Counted from the stretch's first letter, positions 9,339 to 18,651 are shown. The stretch: 64,000 nt of DNA from Novosphingobium sp. ERN07 (GCF_012641335.1 NZ_JABAID010000006.1:124001-188000), one strand, 5' to 3'. Numbers and translations are program-made. Notes: generated by a model from the sequence alone, not told the origin.

Positions 9339-10121
9339 ATGCTCGAACATTTTGACATTCTCCACGGCGTAGCAGGCCTGCTTGTGGGCGTGCTGGTGGG
9401 ATTGACCGGCGTAGGCGGCGGTTCGCTGATGACGCCGATTCTGGTGTTGATGTTCGGGGTGACCCCGGCAACAGCAGTGGGGACCGACCTTCTTTTTGCA
9501 GCGATCACCAAGATCGGCGGATCATTCGTGCACAACAAGCACGAAAGCGTCGACTGGAAGATCATGAAGCGTCTGGCCGCAGGCAGTGTTCCGGCGGCAA
9601 TCGTGACGCTGATCGGCGTTTCATATTTCGGCAAAGTCGGCAAGGATTCGAGCGGGATAATCCTGCTGGTGCTGGGCACCATGCTGGTGCTGACCGCATT
9701 TGCCACGCTGTTTCAAAAGCAGCTTGCGCGCTTTGCCAAGACGCATGAGCGGCTGGACGATTCCCACGCAACGGTGCCCACGGTGGCGCTGGGCGCGGTG
9801 CTGGGTGTGGCTGTGTCGATATCGTCGGTGGGAGCAGGCGCGATTGGTGTAACGGCGCTGCTGATGCTCTACCCGGCGCTGCGGGTTTCGCGGATCGTGG
9901 GCACCGATATCGCCCACGCAGTTCCACTGACGCTGGTGGCCGGGTTCGGGCACTGGCTGATCGGCGGGGTGGACCCCTATTTGCTGCTGAATCTGCTGAT
10001 GGGATCGCTGCCCGGCGTGGCCATCGGCAGCATGTTGTCTGCCCGCTCGCCCGACAAGGTTTTGCGTCCGGCGTTGGCCGCAGTCCTGTTGTTCTCCGGC
10101 GTGAAGCTGCTGACGGCATGA
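9339..10121 (+). CDS. TSUP family permease (TauE/SafE, sulfite/organosulfur exporter-like)
   Basis: This is an inner-membrane transporter of the TauE/SafE (TSUP) family, whose members move small organic or sulfur-containing anions such as sulfite, sulfoacetate or taurine. The 260-residue product has about eight hydrophobic segments and two family repeats (GVLVGLTGVGGGSLMTP near 16; GVAVSISSVGAGAIGV near 166). The frame is open from 9294, but the ATG at 9339 has a GTGGGGG site and gives a proper membrane start. The last four bases overlap the next gene (ATGA), so the pair is probably co-translated. The substrate cannot be read from the sequence. Confidence 0.88.
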   Translation: MLEHFDILHGVAGLLVGVLVGLTGVGGGSLMTPILVLMFGVTPATAVGTDLLFAAITKIGGSFVHNKHESVDWKIMKRLAAGSVPAAIVTLIGVSYFGKVGKDSSGIILLVLGTMLVLTAFATLFQKQLARFAKTHERLDDSHATVPTVALGAVLGVAVSISSVGAGAIGVTALLMLYPALRVSRIVGTDIAHAVPLTLVAGFGHWLIGGVDPYLLLNLLMGSLPGVAIGSMLSARSPDKVLRPALAAVLLFSGVKLLTA

Positions 10122-10876
10122 CCGTTTCGACGGAATTTTTTGAAGGGTTTGGCGGGGCGCGATTGGCCCTGCACCGGTTGGGGGCGGGACGGCCCGTGCT
10201 GCTGTTGCACGGGCTGTTCTCTTCGGCCGAAGTCAACTGGATCAAGTTCGGTACGGCGGCAAAGTTGGCCGACGCAGGTTTTGAATGCCTGATGCCAGAC
10301 TTGCGCGTGCATGGGCAGAGCGCCGCGCCCGACGATCCTGCGGCCTATCCGCAGGACGTGCTGGTGCGCGATTTGGAAGCACTGGTGGCGCATCTTGGCT
10401 TGCTGGACTTTGACCTTGTGGGCTTTTCGCTCGGATCGCGCACTTCGGCGCGGGCGGTGATTGCGGGGGTAAAGCCGCGGCGTCTGGTGCTTTCGGGGAT
10501 GGGACTGCAAGGGCTGGCCGGATGGGCGCGCAGGCAGGATTTCTTCGTGGATGTGATCGACCGTTTCGGAACGATCAAGCGCGACGACCCAGCCTATTTC
10601 GCGCAGCAGTTCCTGAAAACGATGGGGACCGACCGCGAGGCAGCGCGGCTGCTGTTGGGCACGATGGCTGATACCGACCCGGCAGAACTGGCAGCGATCA
10701 CGATGCCCTGCCTCGTGCTGTGTGGCGATCAGGACAATGACAACGGTTCGGCGCAGCAATTGGCCGAGGCTTTGCCCTATGCGCGGCTGGCGCTGATCCC
10801 CGGCACGCACATGAGCAGTGTGACAATGCCGCAACTTGGCGATGAACTGGTGCGGTTCCTTACTTCGCAGGGTTGA
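10118..10876 (+). CDS. Alpha/beta-fold hydrolase
   Basis: This 252-residue cytoplasmic hydrolase has the oxyanion region VLLLHGLFSSAEVNW near 23, the nucleophile elbow GFSLGSR with Ser near 107, a likely acid Asp in VLCGDQDNDNG and a late His in GTHMSSV. It overlaps the permease stop by four bases. The family includes esterases, haloperoxidase-like enzymes and C-C hydrolases, and I cannot assign a substrate. Coupling to a TauE-type exporter might suggest handling of an ester or acid that is then expelled, but that is only inference. Confidence 0.85.
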   Translation: MTVSTEFFEGFGGARLALHRLGAGRPVLLLHGLFSSAEVNWIKFGTAAKLADAGFECLMPDLRVHGQSAAPDDPAAYPQDVLVRDLEALVAHLGLLDFDLVGFSLGSRTSARAVIAGVKPRRLVLSGMGLQGLAGWARRQDFFVDVIDRFGTIKRDDPAYFAQQFLKTMGTDREAARLLLGTMADTDPAELAAITMPCLVLCGDQDNDNGSAQQLAEALPYARLALIPGTHMSSVTMPQLGDELVRFLTSQG

Positions 10877-10964
10877 CCCCGAAGGTTTCACCGGTAACCA
10901 GAAGGCAAGCCCTTCGGCGTCGCGCCTTGCGATGCGGGCATCGTCCTTCAGGGAGACCGTAATC

Positions 10965-12782
10965 ATGAAATCGCTCGTTTCGGGTATGGCGCTGGGTGTT
11001 GTCGTGCTGGCCACGCAGGCCAATGGGCAGGAGAGCGCGCTTGCCACCGATGCCGCCGGGGTGGCAGACTGGGTGAAGAAGGCAGAGGCAGAGATGCTGG
11101 CTTCCTCGCAGATCACTTCGCGCGCAAGCTGGATCTACGCCACCAACATTACCTATGACACCGCATCGCTGACCGCCGATGCCAATGCGGCCAGCACCGC
11201 GATGGTTGTTGCGCAGGCTAAGCAGGCGGCGGATTATGCCAAAGTCGGCGGGCTATCGCCCGATGTGGCGCGCAAGCTGGTGATGATGCGCACGCGCATC
11301 ACCGGTCCCGCACCAAGCACACCGGGAGCGACGAAGGAATTCGCCTCGCTCCAAGCCGGGATGCAGGGCGTCTATGGCAAGGGCATGGGCACGCTGAAGG
11401 GACAGCCGATCAACGGCAGTGACATTGAGGAAGCGATGGGCACCAATCGCAATCCCGATGAACTGAAAGAGATGTGGCTGAGCTGGCATGACAATGTCGG
11501 CGCGCCGATGAAGGCAGACTACGCGCGCATGATCGCCATCGGCAATACCGGCGCACAGGAACTGGGCTTTGCCGATATGGGCGCGCTGTGGCGGTCGAAC
11601 TACGACATGCCGCCGGAAGAATTCGCCGCGCTGACCGAGAAGATCTGGAACGAGGTCAAGCCGCTGTACAACCAGCTTCACTGCTACACCCGCATGAAGC
11701 TGAATGAGAAGTATGGCGATGCGGTGCAGCCTAAATCCGGCCCGATCCGTGCCGACCTGCTCGGCAATATGTGGGCGCAGGAGTGGGGCAATATTTACCC
11801 GCTTGTCGCGCCTGCCGGGGCAGGGGACATTGGCTATGATGTGGGCGAACTGCTTACCGCCAAGGCTTATGATCCCGTGAAGATGGTCAAGGCGGGCGAG
11901 GGGTTCTATTCCTCGCTGGGCATGGCGCCCATGCCGCAAACGTTCTGGCAGCGCTCACAGTTCGTGAAGCCGCGTGATCGGGATGTGGTGTGCCATGCGT
12001 CCGCGTGGAACCTCAACAATGTGGACGATCTGCGTATCAAGATGTGCATCAAGGTGAATGGCGACGATTTTGTCACGATCCACCACGAATTGGGCCACAA
12101 CTACTACCAGCGCGCCTATAACAAGCAGGATGCGCTCTATTTGGGCGGGGCCAACGACGGCTTTCACGAGGCGATCGGGGATTTCGTGGCGCTTTCGATC
12201 ACGCCAGAATACCTCGTCCAGATCGGGCTGCTCGACCGGTCCAAGGTGCCGTCAGAGGCCAAGGATACCGGACTGCTGCTGCGCCAGGCGATGGACAAGA
12301 TCGCGTTCCTGCCGTTCGGTCTGCTGATCGACCGCTATCGCTGGGATGTGTTCAGCGGAAAGATTGCGCCTGCCGATTACCAGAAGGGCTGGGATGCGAT
12401 GCGGCTGAAGTATCAGGGCGTGGTGCCGCCTGCTGCGCGACCCGCCGATGCGTTTGATGCTGGCGCGAAGTATCATGTGCCGGCGAACGTGCCCTATACG
12501 CGCTATTTTCTCGCTCGCGTGCTGCAGTTCCAGTTTTATGAAGCGGCGTGCAAGCAGGCGGGCTGGAAAGGGCCGCTTCATCGTTGCAGCTTCTATGGCA
12601 ACAAGGAGGTTGGCGCGAAGCTGAACGCGATGCTGGAAATGGGCGCTTCGAAGCCCTGGCCCGATGCTTTGCAGGCCTTTACTGGCAGCCGCGAGATGAG
12701 CGGCAAGGCGATGATCCGTTATTTCGCACCGCTGACCAAGTGGTTGGACAGCCAGACCAAGGGCCAATCTTGCGGTTGGTAA
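10965..12782 (+). CDS. M2 family zinc peptidase (bacterial angiotensin-converting-enzyme homologue)
   Basis: This periplasmic dipeptidyl carboxypeptidase-like metallopeptidase belongs to family M2. The 605-residue protein begins with a signal peptide ending near residue 21. The zinc site is H374-E375-x-x-H378 within HHELGHN, and the third ligand Glu402 lies in HEAIGD, 24 residues after the second His, exactly as in ACE. No membrane anchor or second catalytic domain is seen, so it is a single-domain secreted form. The frame is open from 10836, but the ATG at 10965 begins the signal peptide. With the DPP IV-like enzyme at 5.6 kb it suggests appetite for extracellular peptides. Confidence 0.93.
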   Translation: MKSLVSGMALGVVVLATQANGQESALATDAAGVADWVKKAEAEMLASSQITSRASWIYATNITYDTASLTADANAASTAMVVAQAKQAADYAKVGGLSPDVARKLVMMRTRITGPAPSTPGATKEFASLQAGMQGVYGKGMGTLKGQPINGSDIEEAMGTNRNPDELKEMWLSWHDNVGAPMKADYARMIAIGNTGAQELGFADMGALWRSNYDMPPEEFAALTEKIWNEVKPLYNQLHCYTRMKLNEKYGDAVQPKSGPIRADLLGNMWAQEWGNIYPLVAPAGAGDIGYDVGELLTAKAYDPVKMVKAGEGFYSSLGMAPMPQTFWQRSQFVKPRDRDVVCHASAWNLNNVDDLRIKMCIKVNGDDFVTIHHELGHNYYQRAYNKQDALYLGGANDGFHEAIGDFVALSITPEYLVQIGLLDRSKVPSEAKDTGLLLRQAMDKIAFLPFGLLIDRYRWDVFSGKIAPADYQKGWDAMRLKYQGVVPPAARPADAFDAGAKYHVPANVPYTRYFLARVLQFQFYEAACKQAGWKGPLHRCSFYGNKEVGAKLNAMLEMGASKPWPDALQAFTGSREMSGKAMIRYFAPLTKWLDSQTKGQSCGW

Positions 12783-12819
12783 GTCCTGAACCACCCTTTT
12801 TGCATTCCCCGTTCAGGCC

Positions 12820-12879
12820 CTCTTGCCGGATCGCTTCGTTAGTGGCAGCTTCAGCTATCAACGAACGGACCGGCAAGAG
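12820..12879 (+). promoter_or_regulatory. Long hairpin in the leader of the YbjN-like gene
   Basis: CTCTTGCCGG (12820-12829) pairs perfectly with CCGGCAAGAG (12870-12879), and inside it TTCGTT pairs with AACGAA. It ends about 20 bases before the start codon at 12901. It may terminate the peptidase transcript or control translation of the next gene; there is no T-run. Confidence 0.45.
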
Positions 12880-12900
12880 TCCTATCGGGATTGAGGAAGC

Positions 12901-13389
12901 ATGACGGTTAAAGGTATGCTTGCGGCGCTCGCCGTAAGCGTTCTGGTCCCTTCGATGGCCAGTGCTGCCGCTGGATCGACGGCAACGGTATCTGCAGTAA
13001 AGCCCGAAGGCGTGGCCGAAGCGCTGAAGAATCTTGGCTATACTGCGGAATTGGCAAAGGACGCCAATGGCGATCCGTTGATCAACGCCGATATCGGCGG
13101 CTGGCAGGCTGCGCTGCTGTTCTACGAATGCAACGAGAAAACCCATGATGGTTGCCAGTCGTTGCAGTTCGTGGCGAATTTCACCGCAGAGAAGAAGTTT
13201 ACAGCCGAAGATGCCGTGCGTTTCAACCGCAACACCCGCTTTGCCTCGGTTTCGCTGGGCAAAGATGATGCGGTGATGATGACGTGGGATGTGGTGACGG
13301 GCAAAGGCATCGACTTTGAGGTGTTCTCAAACTCGGTCGACATGTTCCGAAGTGCAATGGACACGCTGGGCACCGAAGTCTTTAAATGA
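12901..13389 (+). CDS. Secreted YbjN-domain protein
   Basis: This 162-residue protein has a signal peptide (SMASAAAG, cleavage near residue 22) followed by a domain that resembles YbjN/DUF2583-like type III chaperone-fold proteins: VAEALKNLGYTAELAKDANGDPLI, then FNRNTRFASVSLGKDDAVMMTWDV. Cytoplasmic YbjN relatives affect motility and stress responses in enterobacteria; the role of secreted forms is unknown. Two Cys residues (YECNEKTHDGCQ) could form a disulfide in the periplasm. A GAGGAAG site lies just before the ATG, and a good terminator follows. Confidence 0.7.
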   Translation: MTVKGMLAALAVSVLVPSMASAAAGSTATVSAVKPEGVAEALKNLGYTAELAKDANGDPLINADIGGWQAALLFYECNEKTHDGCQSLQFVANFTAEKKFTAEDAVRFNRNTRFASVSLGKDDAVMMTWDVVTGKGIDFEVFSNSVDMFRSAMDTLGTEVFK

Positions 13390-13434
13390 TTTGAACCCCG
13401 CTCCGGCCACCCCGGAGCGCTGGGACGCAACCTT

Positions 13435-13480
13435 GGCAATCCGCAAGCAGGGCTAGCTGCTTCGGATTGCCTTTTCTTTT
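13435..13480 (+). terminator. Rho-independent terminator after the YbjN-like gene
   Basis: GGCAATCCG and CGGATTGCC enclose a second stem AAGCAG/CTGCTT, and TTTTCTTTT follows. It ends the plus-strand unit before the convergent amn gene. Confidence 0.85.
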
Positions 13481-13492
13481 GGCGTCATGCCG

Positions 13493-14929
13493 TCAGCGGA
13501 ACGGTGGTTCGTTAAACGCGCGCAGCTTGCGGCTGTGGAGGCGTGGGCCTTCCTTGCGGAGCAGATCACAGGTGGTGGTGCCGATGGCGAGATGGGCGGC
13601 GATGGCTTCTTCGTAAAAGCGGTTGGCCTGTCCCGGTAGCTTGATTTCGCCGTGTAGCGGCTTGTCCGATACGCAAAGCAGGGTGCCGTAGGGCACACGG
13701 AAGCGATAGCCCTGTGCGGCGATGGTGGCGCTTTCCATATCGATGCCAACCGCGCGGCTGAGCGACAGGCGGCGGGCCGAGTGGGAATAGCGCAGTTCCC
13801 AGTTCCGATCATCGGTGGTGACGATGGTGCCCGTGCGCATCCGCTTTTTCAGGTCTGTGCCACCTTCGCCCGATACGAGTTCCGCTGCTTTTTGCAGGGC
13901 TACCTGTACTTCGGCAATGGCGGGAATGGGGATTTCCGGCGGCAGAACCGGATCAAGCACGTGATCATCGCGCAGATATGCGTGAGCCAGAACATAGTCC
14001 CCGATCTTCTGCGTGGGGCGCAGGCCGCCACAGTGGCCGATCATCAACCATGCTTCCGGGCGCAGCACGGCGAGGTGGTCGCAGATCGTCTTCGCATTCG
14101 ATGGACCCACGCCGATGTTGACCAGCGTTATGCCCGACCGATCCGGTGCGACGAGATGGTAGGCCGGCATCTGATGACGCCGCCATGCGGTGTCCGACAG
14201 GCGCGCACGTGCGTTCTCGGTGCGAGCATCGAGCGATAGGCCGCCGGCGCCGGTCAGTGCGATATAGTCCTCACCATCGATACGTTGGCCTGCCCAGTCG
14301 ACGAATTCGTCGACGTAGCGATGGTAGTTGGTGAACAGGATATAGCGCTGAAAATCCTCGATCCGCGTGCCGGTGTAATGGGCGAGGCGAGCGAGGCTGA
14401 AATCGGTGCGCAAACCGTCAAACAGCGACAGCGGCATTGGTCCATCACCGACGTTGTATTCGGCATCTGCAATCTCGTCACCGATATGGGCAAGGTCAGT
14501 CGTTGGAAAGTGCTTGGCCAGTTCCTGCGGGCTGACGCGGCCGATCTGCGCGCCGTAGGCACCATCGAGCACATAGGGGAAGGGCATCTCCTGCCGTGAC
14601 CGCGCAACTTCGATCTCCACCGGGTAGGATGACCGGATGAGTTCAATCTGTTCGGCAAGGTAATCGGCAAAGAGTGCAGGCCGTGTGACGGTGCAGGCAT
14701 AGTCGCCACGCTGCGTGAGGCGCCCAAAAGCGCGGCCTAGCGATTCATTTTCAGGATCGGTATCCAACCTGACGCGCAGTTCGGGATAGCAGTAGCTTCC
14801 GTCATGCCGCTTGTTTGGCGCGGGTATAACCCCGGTGTTGGCATAGTGCGCGATATCATCGCGAAGCTGGGAAACGGCGCTGTCGTAAAGACGGTTGAGT
14901 TCGGCAAGGATCGCTTCGGTTGTTTTCAT
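13493..14929 (-). CDS. amn: AMP nucleosidase
   Basis: Amn hydrolyses AMP to adenine and ribose 5-phosphate and so adjusts the adenylate pool. The 478-residue length matches the family. The N-terminal Amn-specific domain is followed by a nucleoside-phosphorylase-like catalytic domain with MIGHCGGLRPTQKIGDYVLAHAYLRDD and VGIDMESATIAAQGYRFRVPYG, where ME is the usual ribose-binding pair. The ATG at 14929 is the first Met of the frame. It converges with the YbjN-like gene across the terminator. Confidence 0.92.
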   Translation of the reverse strand: MKTTEAILAELNRLYDSAVSQLRDDIAHYANTGVIPAPNKRHDGSYCYPELRVRLDTDPENESLGRAFGRLTQRGDYACTVTRPALFADYLAEQIELIRSSYPVEIEVARSRQEMPFPYVLDGAYGAQIGRVSPQELAKHFPTTDLAHIGDEIADAEYNVGDGPMPLSLFDGLRTDFSLARLAHYTGTRIEDFQRYILFTNYHRYVDEFVDWAGQRIDGEDYIALTGAGGLSLDARTENARARLSDTAWRRHQMPAYHLVAPDRSGITLVNIGVGPSNAKTICDHLAVLRPEAWLMIGHCGGLRPTQKIGDYVLAHAYLRDDHVLDPVLPPEIPIPAIAEVQVALQKAAELVSGEGGTDLKKRMRTGTIVTTDDRNWELRYSHSARRLSLSRAVGIDMESATIAAQGYRFRVPYGTLLCVSDKPLHGEIKLPGQANRFYEEAIAAHLAIGTTTCDLLRKEGPRLHSRKLRAFNEPPFR

Positions 14930-15078
14930 CTGTAATCATGTAGCGCGCCCAGGTTGCGCTGCAAAGACGGGTGGTGGACTTTCACGTTATCCGCATCGCG
15001 GAAAAATAATGGCGAGGATTGCATCGGAACGCAAACCATCTGATAACGCTGTCAAACATTACAAATGGAGACATGAGG

Positions 15079-16074
15079 ATGCGCGTTACACTTACTTTGC
15101 TTGCCGGAATGGCTCTCGCAGGAAGCGGAAGTGCTTCTGCGCAGAATACGTCTTCTGAAGTTGCTCCGATCATCGATGTCCACATGCACGCAATGGACGA
15201 TGCCCCGTGGGCCACGCCTGTTTGCCCCAATCAGGCACGGTTTGAGGCTTCTGATCCGAAGAACGGGCCGGAAGCGTCGTTCGGCTGGTCGAAAGAGGAA
15301 TGCTCGCCCAAGCTCTATCCAGCGCCCAAGGGCGAATACATGAAGATGGTGCTGGCCGAGATGGAGCGCCTGAATGTGCGCGGCGTGGTTTTTGGCGAAC
15401 CGGATCAGGTGAAGAAATGGCAGGCGGCATCGCCCGCGCGGGTAATTCCCGGCACGTCATTCGGACGCGTGGCCGGTAGTGATTCTGCAAAGCAGCTCAA
15501 GATGCTGGAAGTCGCCTTCGGGAAAGACGGCTTCAAGGTGATGGGCGAAATCGGCCTTCAGTATGAAGGCATCTCGCCATCGGACATGCGGGCGGACCAA
15601 TACTTCGCCTTGGCCGAAAAGCTGGATATCCCGGTAGCAATCCACATGGGCACCGGCGGATCGGGACGCGCCAATGTGGCAATGCCGACATTCCGTGGAT
15701 CGATGGGCGATCCGTTGCTTCTGGAAGATCTGCTGGCGCGTCACCCCAAGCTGCGGGTGCAGGTGATGCACGCTGGCTATCCGATGATCGACAACATGCT
15801 GACGCTGTTGCAGGCCAACAGCCACGTCTATGTCGATATCGCCGGACTGATCTGGAGCTATCCGCGCAAGGAAGTGAACCGTTATATCGAGCGGATGGTC
15901 GATGCGGGGTTTGGAGACCGCGTGATGTACGGCACGGACCAACTCGCCTGGCCGGGGCTGATGGCCTATTCGATCGGCCTGATCCAGAATGCTGACTATC
16001 TCAGCCAAGAACAGAAGCGCGATATTCTTTACAACAATGCTTCCCGGTTCCTGCGATTGGAGCAGCCGAAGTAG
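15079..16074 (+). CDS. Secreted amidohydrolase-2 family metal-dependent hydrolase
   Basis: This TIM-barrel hydrolase of the amidohydrolase-2 group is predicted to be exported. The 331-residue product starts with a signal peptide ending ASA-QN. The metal motif DVHMHA is at the start of the mature barrel, and HMGTGG, VMHAGYP and MYGTDQLAW supply further ligands expected for this superfamily. Both 15073 and 15079 are in-frame ATGs; GGAG at 15067-15070 is better spaced for 15079. Related proteins are decarboxylases or lactonases acting on aromatic acids; the substrate here is unknown. Confidence 0.82.
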   Translation: MRVTLTLLAGMALAGSGSASAQNTSSEVAPIIDVHMHAMDDAPWATPVCPNQARFEASDPKNGPEASFGWSKEECSPKLYPAPKGEYMKMVLAEMERLNVRGVVFGEPDQVKKWQAASPARVIPGTSFGRVAGSDSAKQLKMLEVAFGKDGFKVMGEIGLQYEGISPSDMRADQYFALAEKLDIPVAIHMGTGGSGRANVAMPTFRGSMGDPLLLEDLLARHPKLRVQVMHAGYPMIDNMLTLLQANSHVYVDIAGLIWSYPRKEVNRYIERMVDAGFGDRVMYGTDQLAWPGLMAYSIGLIQNADYLSQEQKRDILYNNASRFLRLEQPK

Positions 16075-16082
16075 GCATAACG

Positions 16083-16111
16083 AAAAAGGGGCGTCCGGCA
16101 GGACGCCCCTT
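16083..16111 (-). terminator. Bidirectional terminator between the amidohydrolase gene and rplI
   Basis: AAGGGGCGTCC and GGACGCCCCTT form a perfect 11-bp stem with a four-base loop. On the minus strand it is followed by TTTTT, a strong terminator for rpsF-rpsR-rplI. On the plus strand it can also end the amidohydrolase transcript. Confidence 0.92.
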
Positions 16112-16140
16112 GATCTTTTGCCGAAGCGTGAAGGAAAGCC

Positions 16141-16743
16141 TCAGGCTTCCGCTTCTGATTCTTCGCCACCGTCCAGCAGATCGGTCGGGATTTCGCCCGG
16201 TTCTGCGTTTGGATCGTAGGCTTCGGTGAAGCCGCCGACTTCGGTGTCGAACATTGCGTCGATGACGTTGACGCCCTGCGACTGCAGTTCGGCTTCGTCA
16301 GGCGAACGGGCAACGTTGACCTTCACGGCAACCGAAACTTCAGGGTGCAGCGAAACCTTGACGGTATAGACACCAAGCGTCTTGATCGGGCGTTCAAGCA
16401 CGACCATCGACTTGGTAACCTTGGCGCCCTGTTCGGCCAGTGCGTCCGAGATGTCGCGAACCGAAACCGAGCCATAAAGCTGGCCGGAGTTGGAGGAAGC
16501 GCGGATGAGCACCACTTCCTTGCCTTCGACGTTGCTGGACTCAGCCTTTGCGTCTTCGCGACGAGCAGCGTTTTCAGCTTCGATGCGGGCGCGGTTGGCT
16601 TCGAAGACCTTGCGGTTGGCTTCGTTGGCGCGCAGCGCCTTCTTGTTGGGCAGCAGGAAGTTGCGGGCGTAGCCGTCCTTGACGGTCACTTCGTCGCCAA
16701 TGGCGCCCAGCTTCTCGATGCGCTCGAGCAGGATGATCTGCAT
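16141..16743 (-). CDS. rplI: 50S ribosomal protein L9
   Basis: L9 binds 23S rRNA at the base of the L1 stalk and limits frameshifting. The 200-residue protein shows MQIILLERIEKLGAIGDEVTVKDGYARNFLLP, written here only as the family N-terminal block with DGYARNFLLP as its hallmark, then the long connecting helix and the C-terminal domain. An acidic tail of about 50 residues extends beyond the usual 150-residue length. AGGAGCG precedes the ATG. It is the third gene of rpsF-rpsR-rplI. Confidence 0.96.
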   Translation of the reverse strand: MQIILLERIEKLGAIGDEVTVKDGYARNFLLPNKKALRANEANRKVFEANRARIEAENAARREDAKAESSNVEGKEVVLIRASSNSGQLYGSVSVRDISDALAEQGAKVTKSMVVLERPIKTLGVYTVKVSLHPEVSVAVKVNVARSPDEAELQSQGVNVIDAMFDTEVGGFTEAYDPNAEPGEIPTDLLDGGEESEAEA

Positions 16744-16755
16744 GGGTAGCGCTCC

Positions 16756-16980
16756 TTACTTCACGATGTAGGGCAGGAGGCCGATGTGCCGGGCGCGCTT
16801 GATCGCCTGGCTCAGCTCACGCTGCTTCTTGGCCGAGACGGCCGTGATGCGGCTGGGAACGATCTTGCCACGTTCGGACATGAAGCCCTGCAGCAGGCGC
16901 ACGTCCTTGTAGTCGATCTTCGGAGCGTTCTTGCCCGAGAAGGGGCAGCTCTTGCGGCGGCGGAAAAACGGACGAGCCAT
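16756..16980 (-). CDS. rpsR: 30S ribosomal protein S18
   Basis: S18 pairs with S6 on the 30S platform. The 74-residue protein contains the hallmark [19 protein letters not shown] and ends with [13 protein letters not shown]. It sits three bases after rpsF and twelve before rplI in the standard order. Confidence 0.97.
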   Translation of the reverse strand: MARPFFRRRKSCPFSGKNAPKIDYKDVRLLQGFMSERGKIVPSRITAVSAKKQRELSQAIKRARHIGLLPYIVK

Positions 16981-16983
16981 CTC

Positions 16984-17346
16984 TTATTCCCCTTCGCGTT
17001 CGCGGCGGCGGCTGCGCTCGCGGTCATTTTTGCGCATCATCACCGAAGGGCCAGCTTCATGTTCGTCAACGCGGACAGTCATGTAGCGGATCACATCTTC
17101 GTTGATCTGCGTCTGACGCTCAAGTTCAGCGATCACGTCGCCACCGGCTTCGATGTTCAGCAGCACGAAGTGCGCCTTGCGGTTCTTCTGGATCTTGTAT
17201 GCCAGCGAGCGAAGGCCCCACGTCTCGGTCTTGGTGACCTTGCCGTTGTTGCTTTCGACGATTTCGGTGGCGGTAGCGGCAAGCGCATCAACCTGAGCCT
17301 GGCTCAGATCCTGGCGCGCCAGAAACACATGCTCGTACATCGGCAT
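16984..17346 (-). CDS. rpsF: 30S ribosomal protein S6
   Basis: S6 forms a heterodimer with S18 in the 30S platform. The 120-residue protein has the family start [13 protein letters not shown], the central [15 protein letters not shown] and a basic/acidic C-terminal tail rich in Arg and Glu. ATGs at 17346 and 17340 are both possible; the first matches homologous starts. It heads the operon. Confidence 0.97.
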   Translation of the reverse strand: MPMYEHVFLARQDLSQAQVDALAATATEIVESNNGKVTKTETWGLRSLAYKIQKNRKAHFVLLNIEAGGDVIAELERQTQINEDVIRYMTVRVDEHEAGPSVMMRKNDRERSRRREREGE

Positions 17347-17493
17347 GGCTCGCGTCCTTCATCAATCTAACCGATCGCTGGCTTGTCCGCGGGATTGCGG
17401 GGCCCCTCCGGCTTTCTTCCTTCCATCAGCGTGTTGCCGATGAAGGGGCGGCGCATAGCGATTCTGGTGCGGAAAGCAAGGCCGAACTGCGCG

Positions 17494-18651
17494 TCAGTGC
17501 GCGTTTGCCGATGGATGCGTCGATACGGTCGGGCTTGGCGTGGGTGTTGTGCCGCAGAACAGCACCGATGTAATGCTATTGGAGCGCACGATAAGGTAGC
17601 TGGCAACGGCGAGTAGCATCACAGCGCCCGATGCTATCAGCCACTGCGCTTCGGCTGGAACGGGCAAGGCGCGCACTTGTGGCAATACAAGCATCGCCCA
17701 AAGCAGGTGGAACAGATATATCGCGAGGGCGCCATCAACAAAGAACGTGATCGTGCGGCTTGGCCCCTTTACAGCCCAAGCGAGAAGGCGGAACAGCGCC
17801 AGCGATATCAGCAGGGCAAGCGGCAGTTCTATGGCACGTAGGGTCAGCGTTCCAGCCAGATCAGGATAGATTTCCTTGCCCAGCGCGGGCCGCAACAGCG
17901 GGTCAAGCGCAAGGTAAGGGATCAGAAGCAAGACAATCCCCGGTATGATCCACCGGCTGCGCAGCGCAAAGAACTGGGGGCCGATGCGCGCGTGCCATGC
18001 TATCACGCCAAGTGCGAAGCCGGCGGCGTGAAACAGAAACTGCTGCCACAACAGCGATTCGATTGGCGCATCGGGGATGGGCGGAACCTGTTCTGCGGCG
18101 TAGCGGATCAGCCCCCAAAGGGCGAGCAGTGCCAGCAGCACAAGGCTTTCCGACCCCGCCAGCAGCATTGCGCGCCGAGTCTTTTCCCCCGGAGCCATGC
18201 TGGCAAAGGGAATGGCGGCGTAAGTGGCACAAAAGCCAAGCAACACCACAAGAAACCACAAGTGGTCGAGCGCCAGCGGCAGGCCGAGAAATCGCGGCGA
18301 TGGCTGGTGCAACACCATGTCCTGCAACTGGAACTGGACCGCGCCCAGCGTCAGGAGACTGGCGAGAAACGGCAGGCCTAGACGGCGAACCCGTTCGTCA
18401 AGCCACGCCCGTGTGCCTTTGCGTTCGCGGATCATGCCCGCGAAATAGCCTGCGAGCAGGAAGAACGCGAACATGCGGAAGGCATGGGTGACCGATGCCC
18501 AACCACCAATCAGCAGTGATTGCTGGAAATCGACAGCCGCCGGATCGCTTTCGAAAATGGCCTTCGTCGCCACATGGAACGGCAGGCCAAGCAGCAGTAG
18601 CAACGCGCGCGCGGCGTCAAGGTGGTGCAGGCGGGGTGCTGGCGTGGCCAT
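17494..18651 (-). CDS. Acyltransferase-3 family membrane protein
   Basis: This inner-membrane acyltransferase (OafA/OpgC-like) would move acyl groups onto periplasmic sugars or glucans. The 385-residue protein has about ten hydrophobic segments and begins with the family motif HHLDAARALLLLLGLPFHVA, where the His is the usual catalytic residue. The arrangement with an early D-ARA and later LDHLWFLVVLL matches OpgC-type proteins more than peptidoglycan O-acetylases. The substrate is not readable. It stands alone, with about 150 bases of featureless sequence before rpsF. Confidence 0.82.
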   Translation of the reverse strand: MATPAPRLHHLDAARALLLLLGLPFHVATKAIFESDPAAVDFQQSLLIGGWASVTHAFRMFAFFLLAGYFAGMIRERKGTRAWLDERVRRLGLPFLASLLTLGAVQFQLQDMVLHQPSPRFLGLPLALDHLWFLVVLLGFCATYAAIPFASMAPGEKTRRAMLLAGSESLVLLALLALWGLIRYAAEQVPPIPDAPIESLLWQQFLFHAAGFALGVIAWHARIGPQFFALRSRWIIPGIVLLLIPYLALDPLLRPALGKEIYPDLAGTLTLRAIELPLALLISLALFRLLAWAVKGPSRTITFFVDGALAIYLFHLLWAMLVLPQVRALPVPAEAQWLIASGAVMLLAVASYLIVRSNSITSVLFCGTTPTPSPTVSTHPSANAH

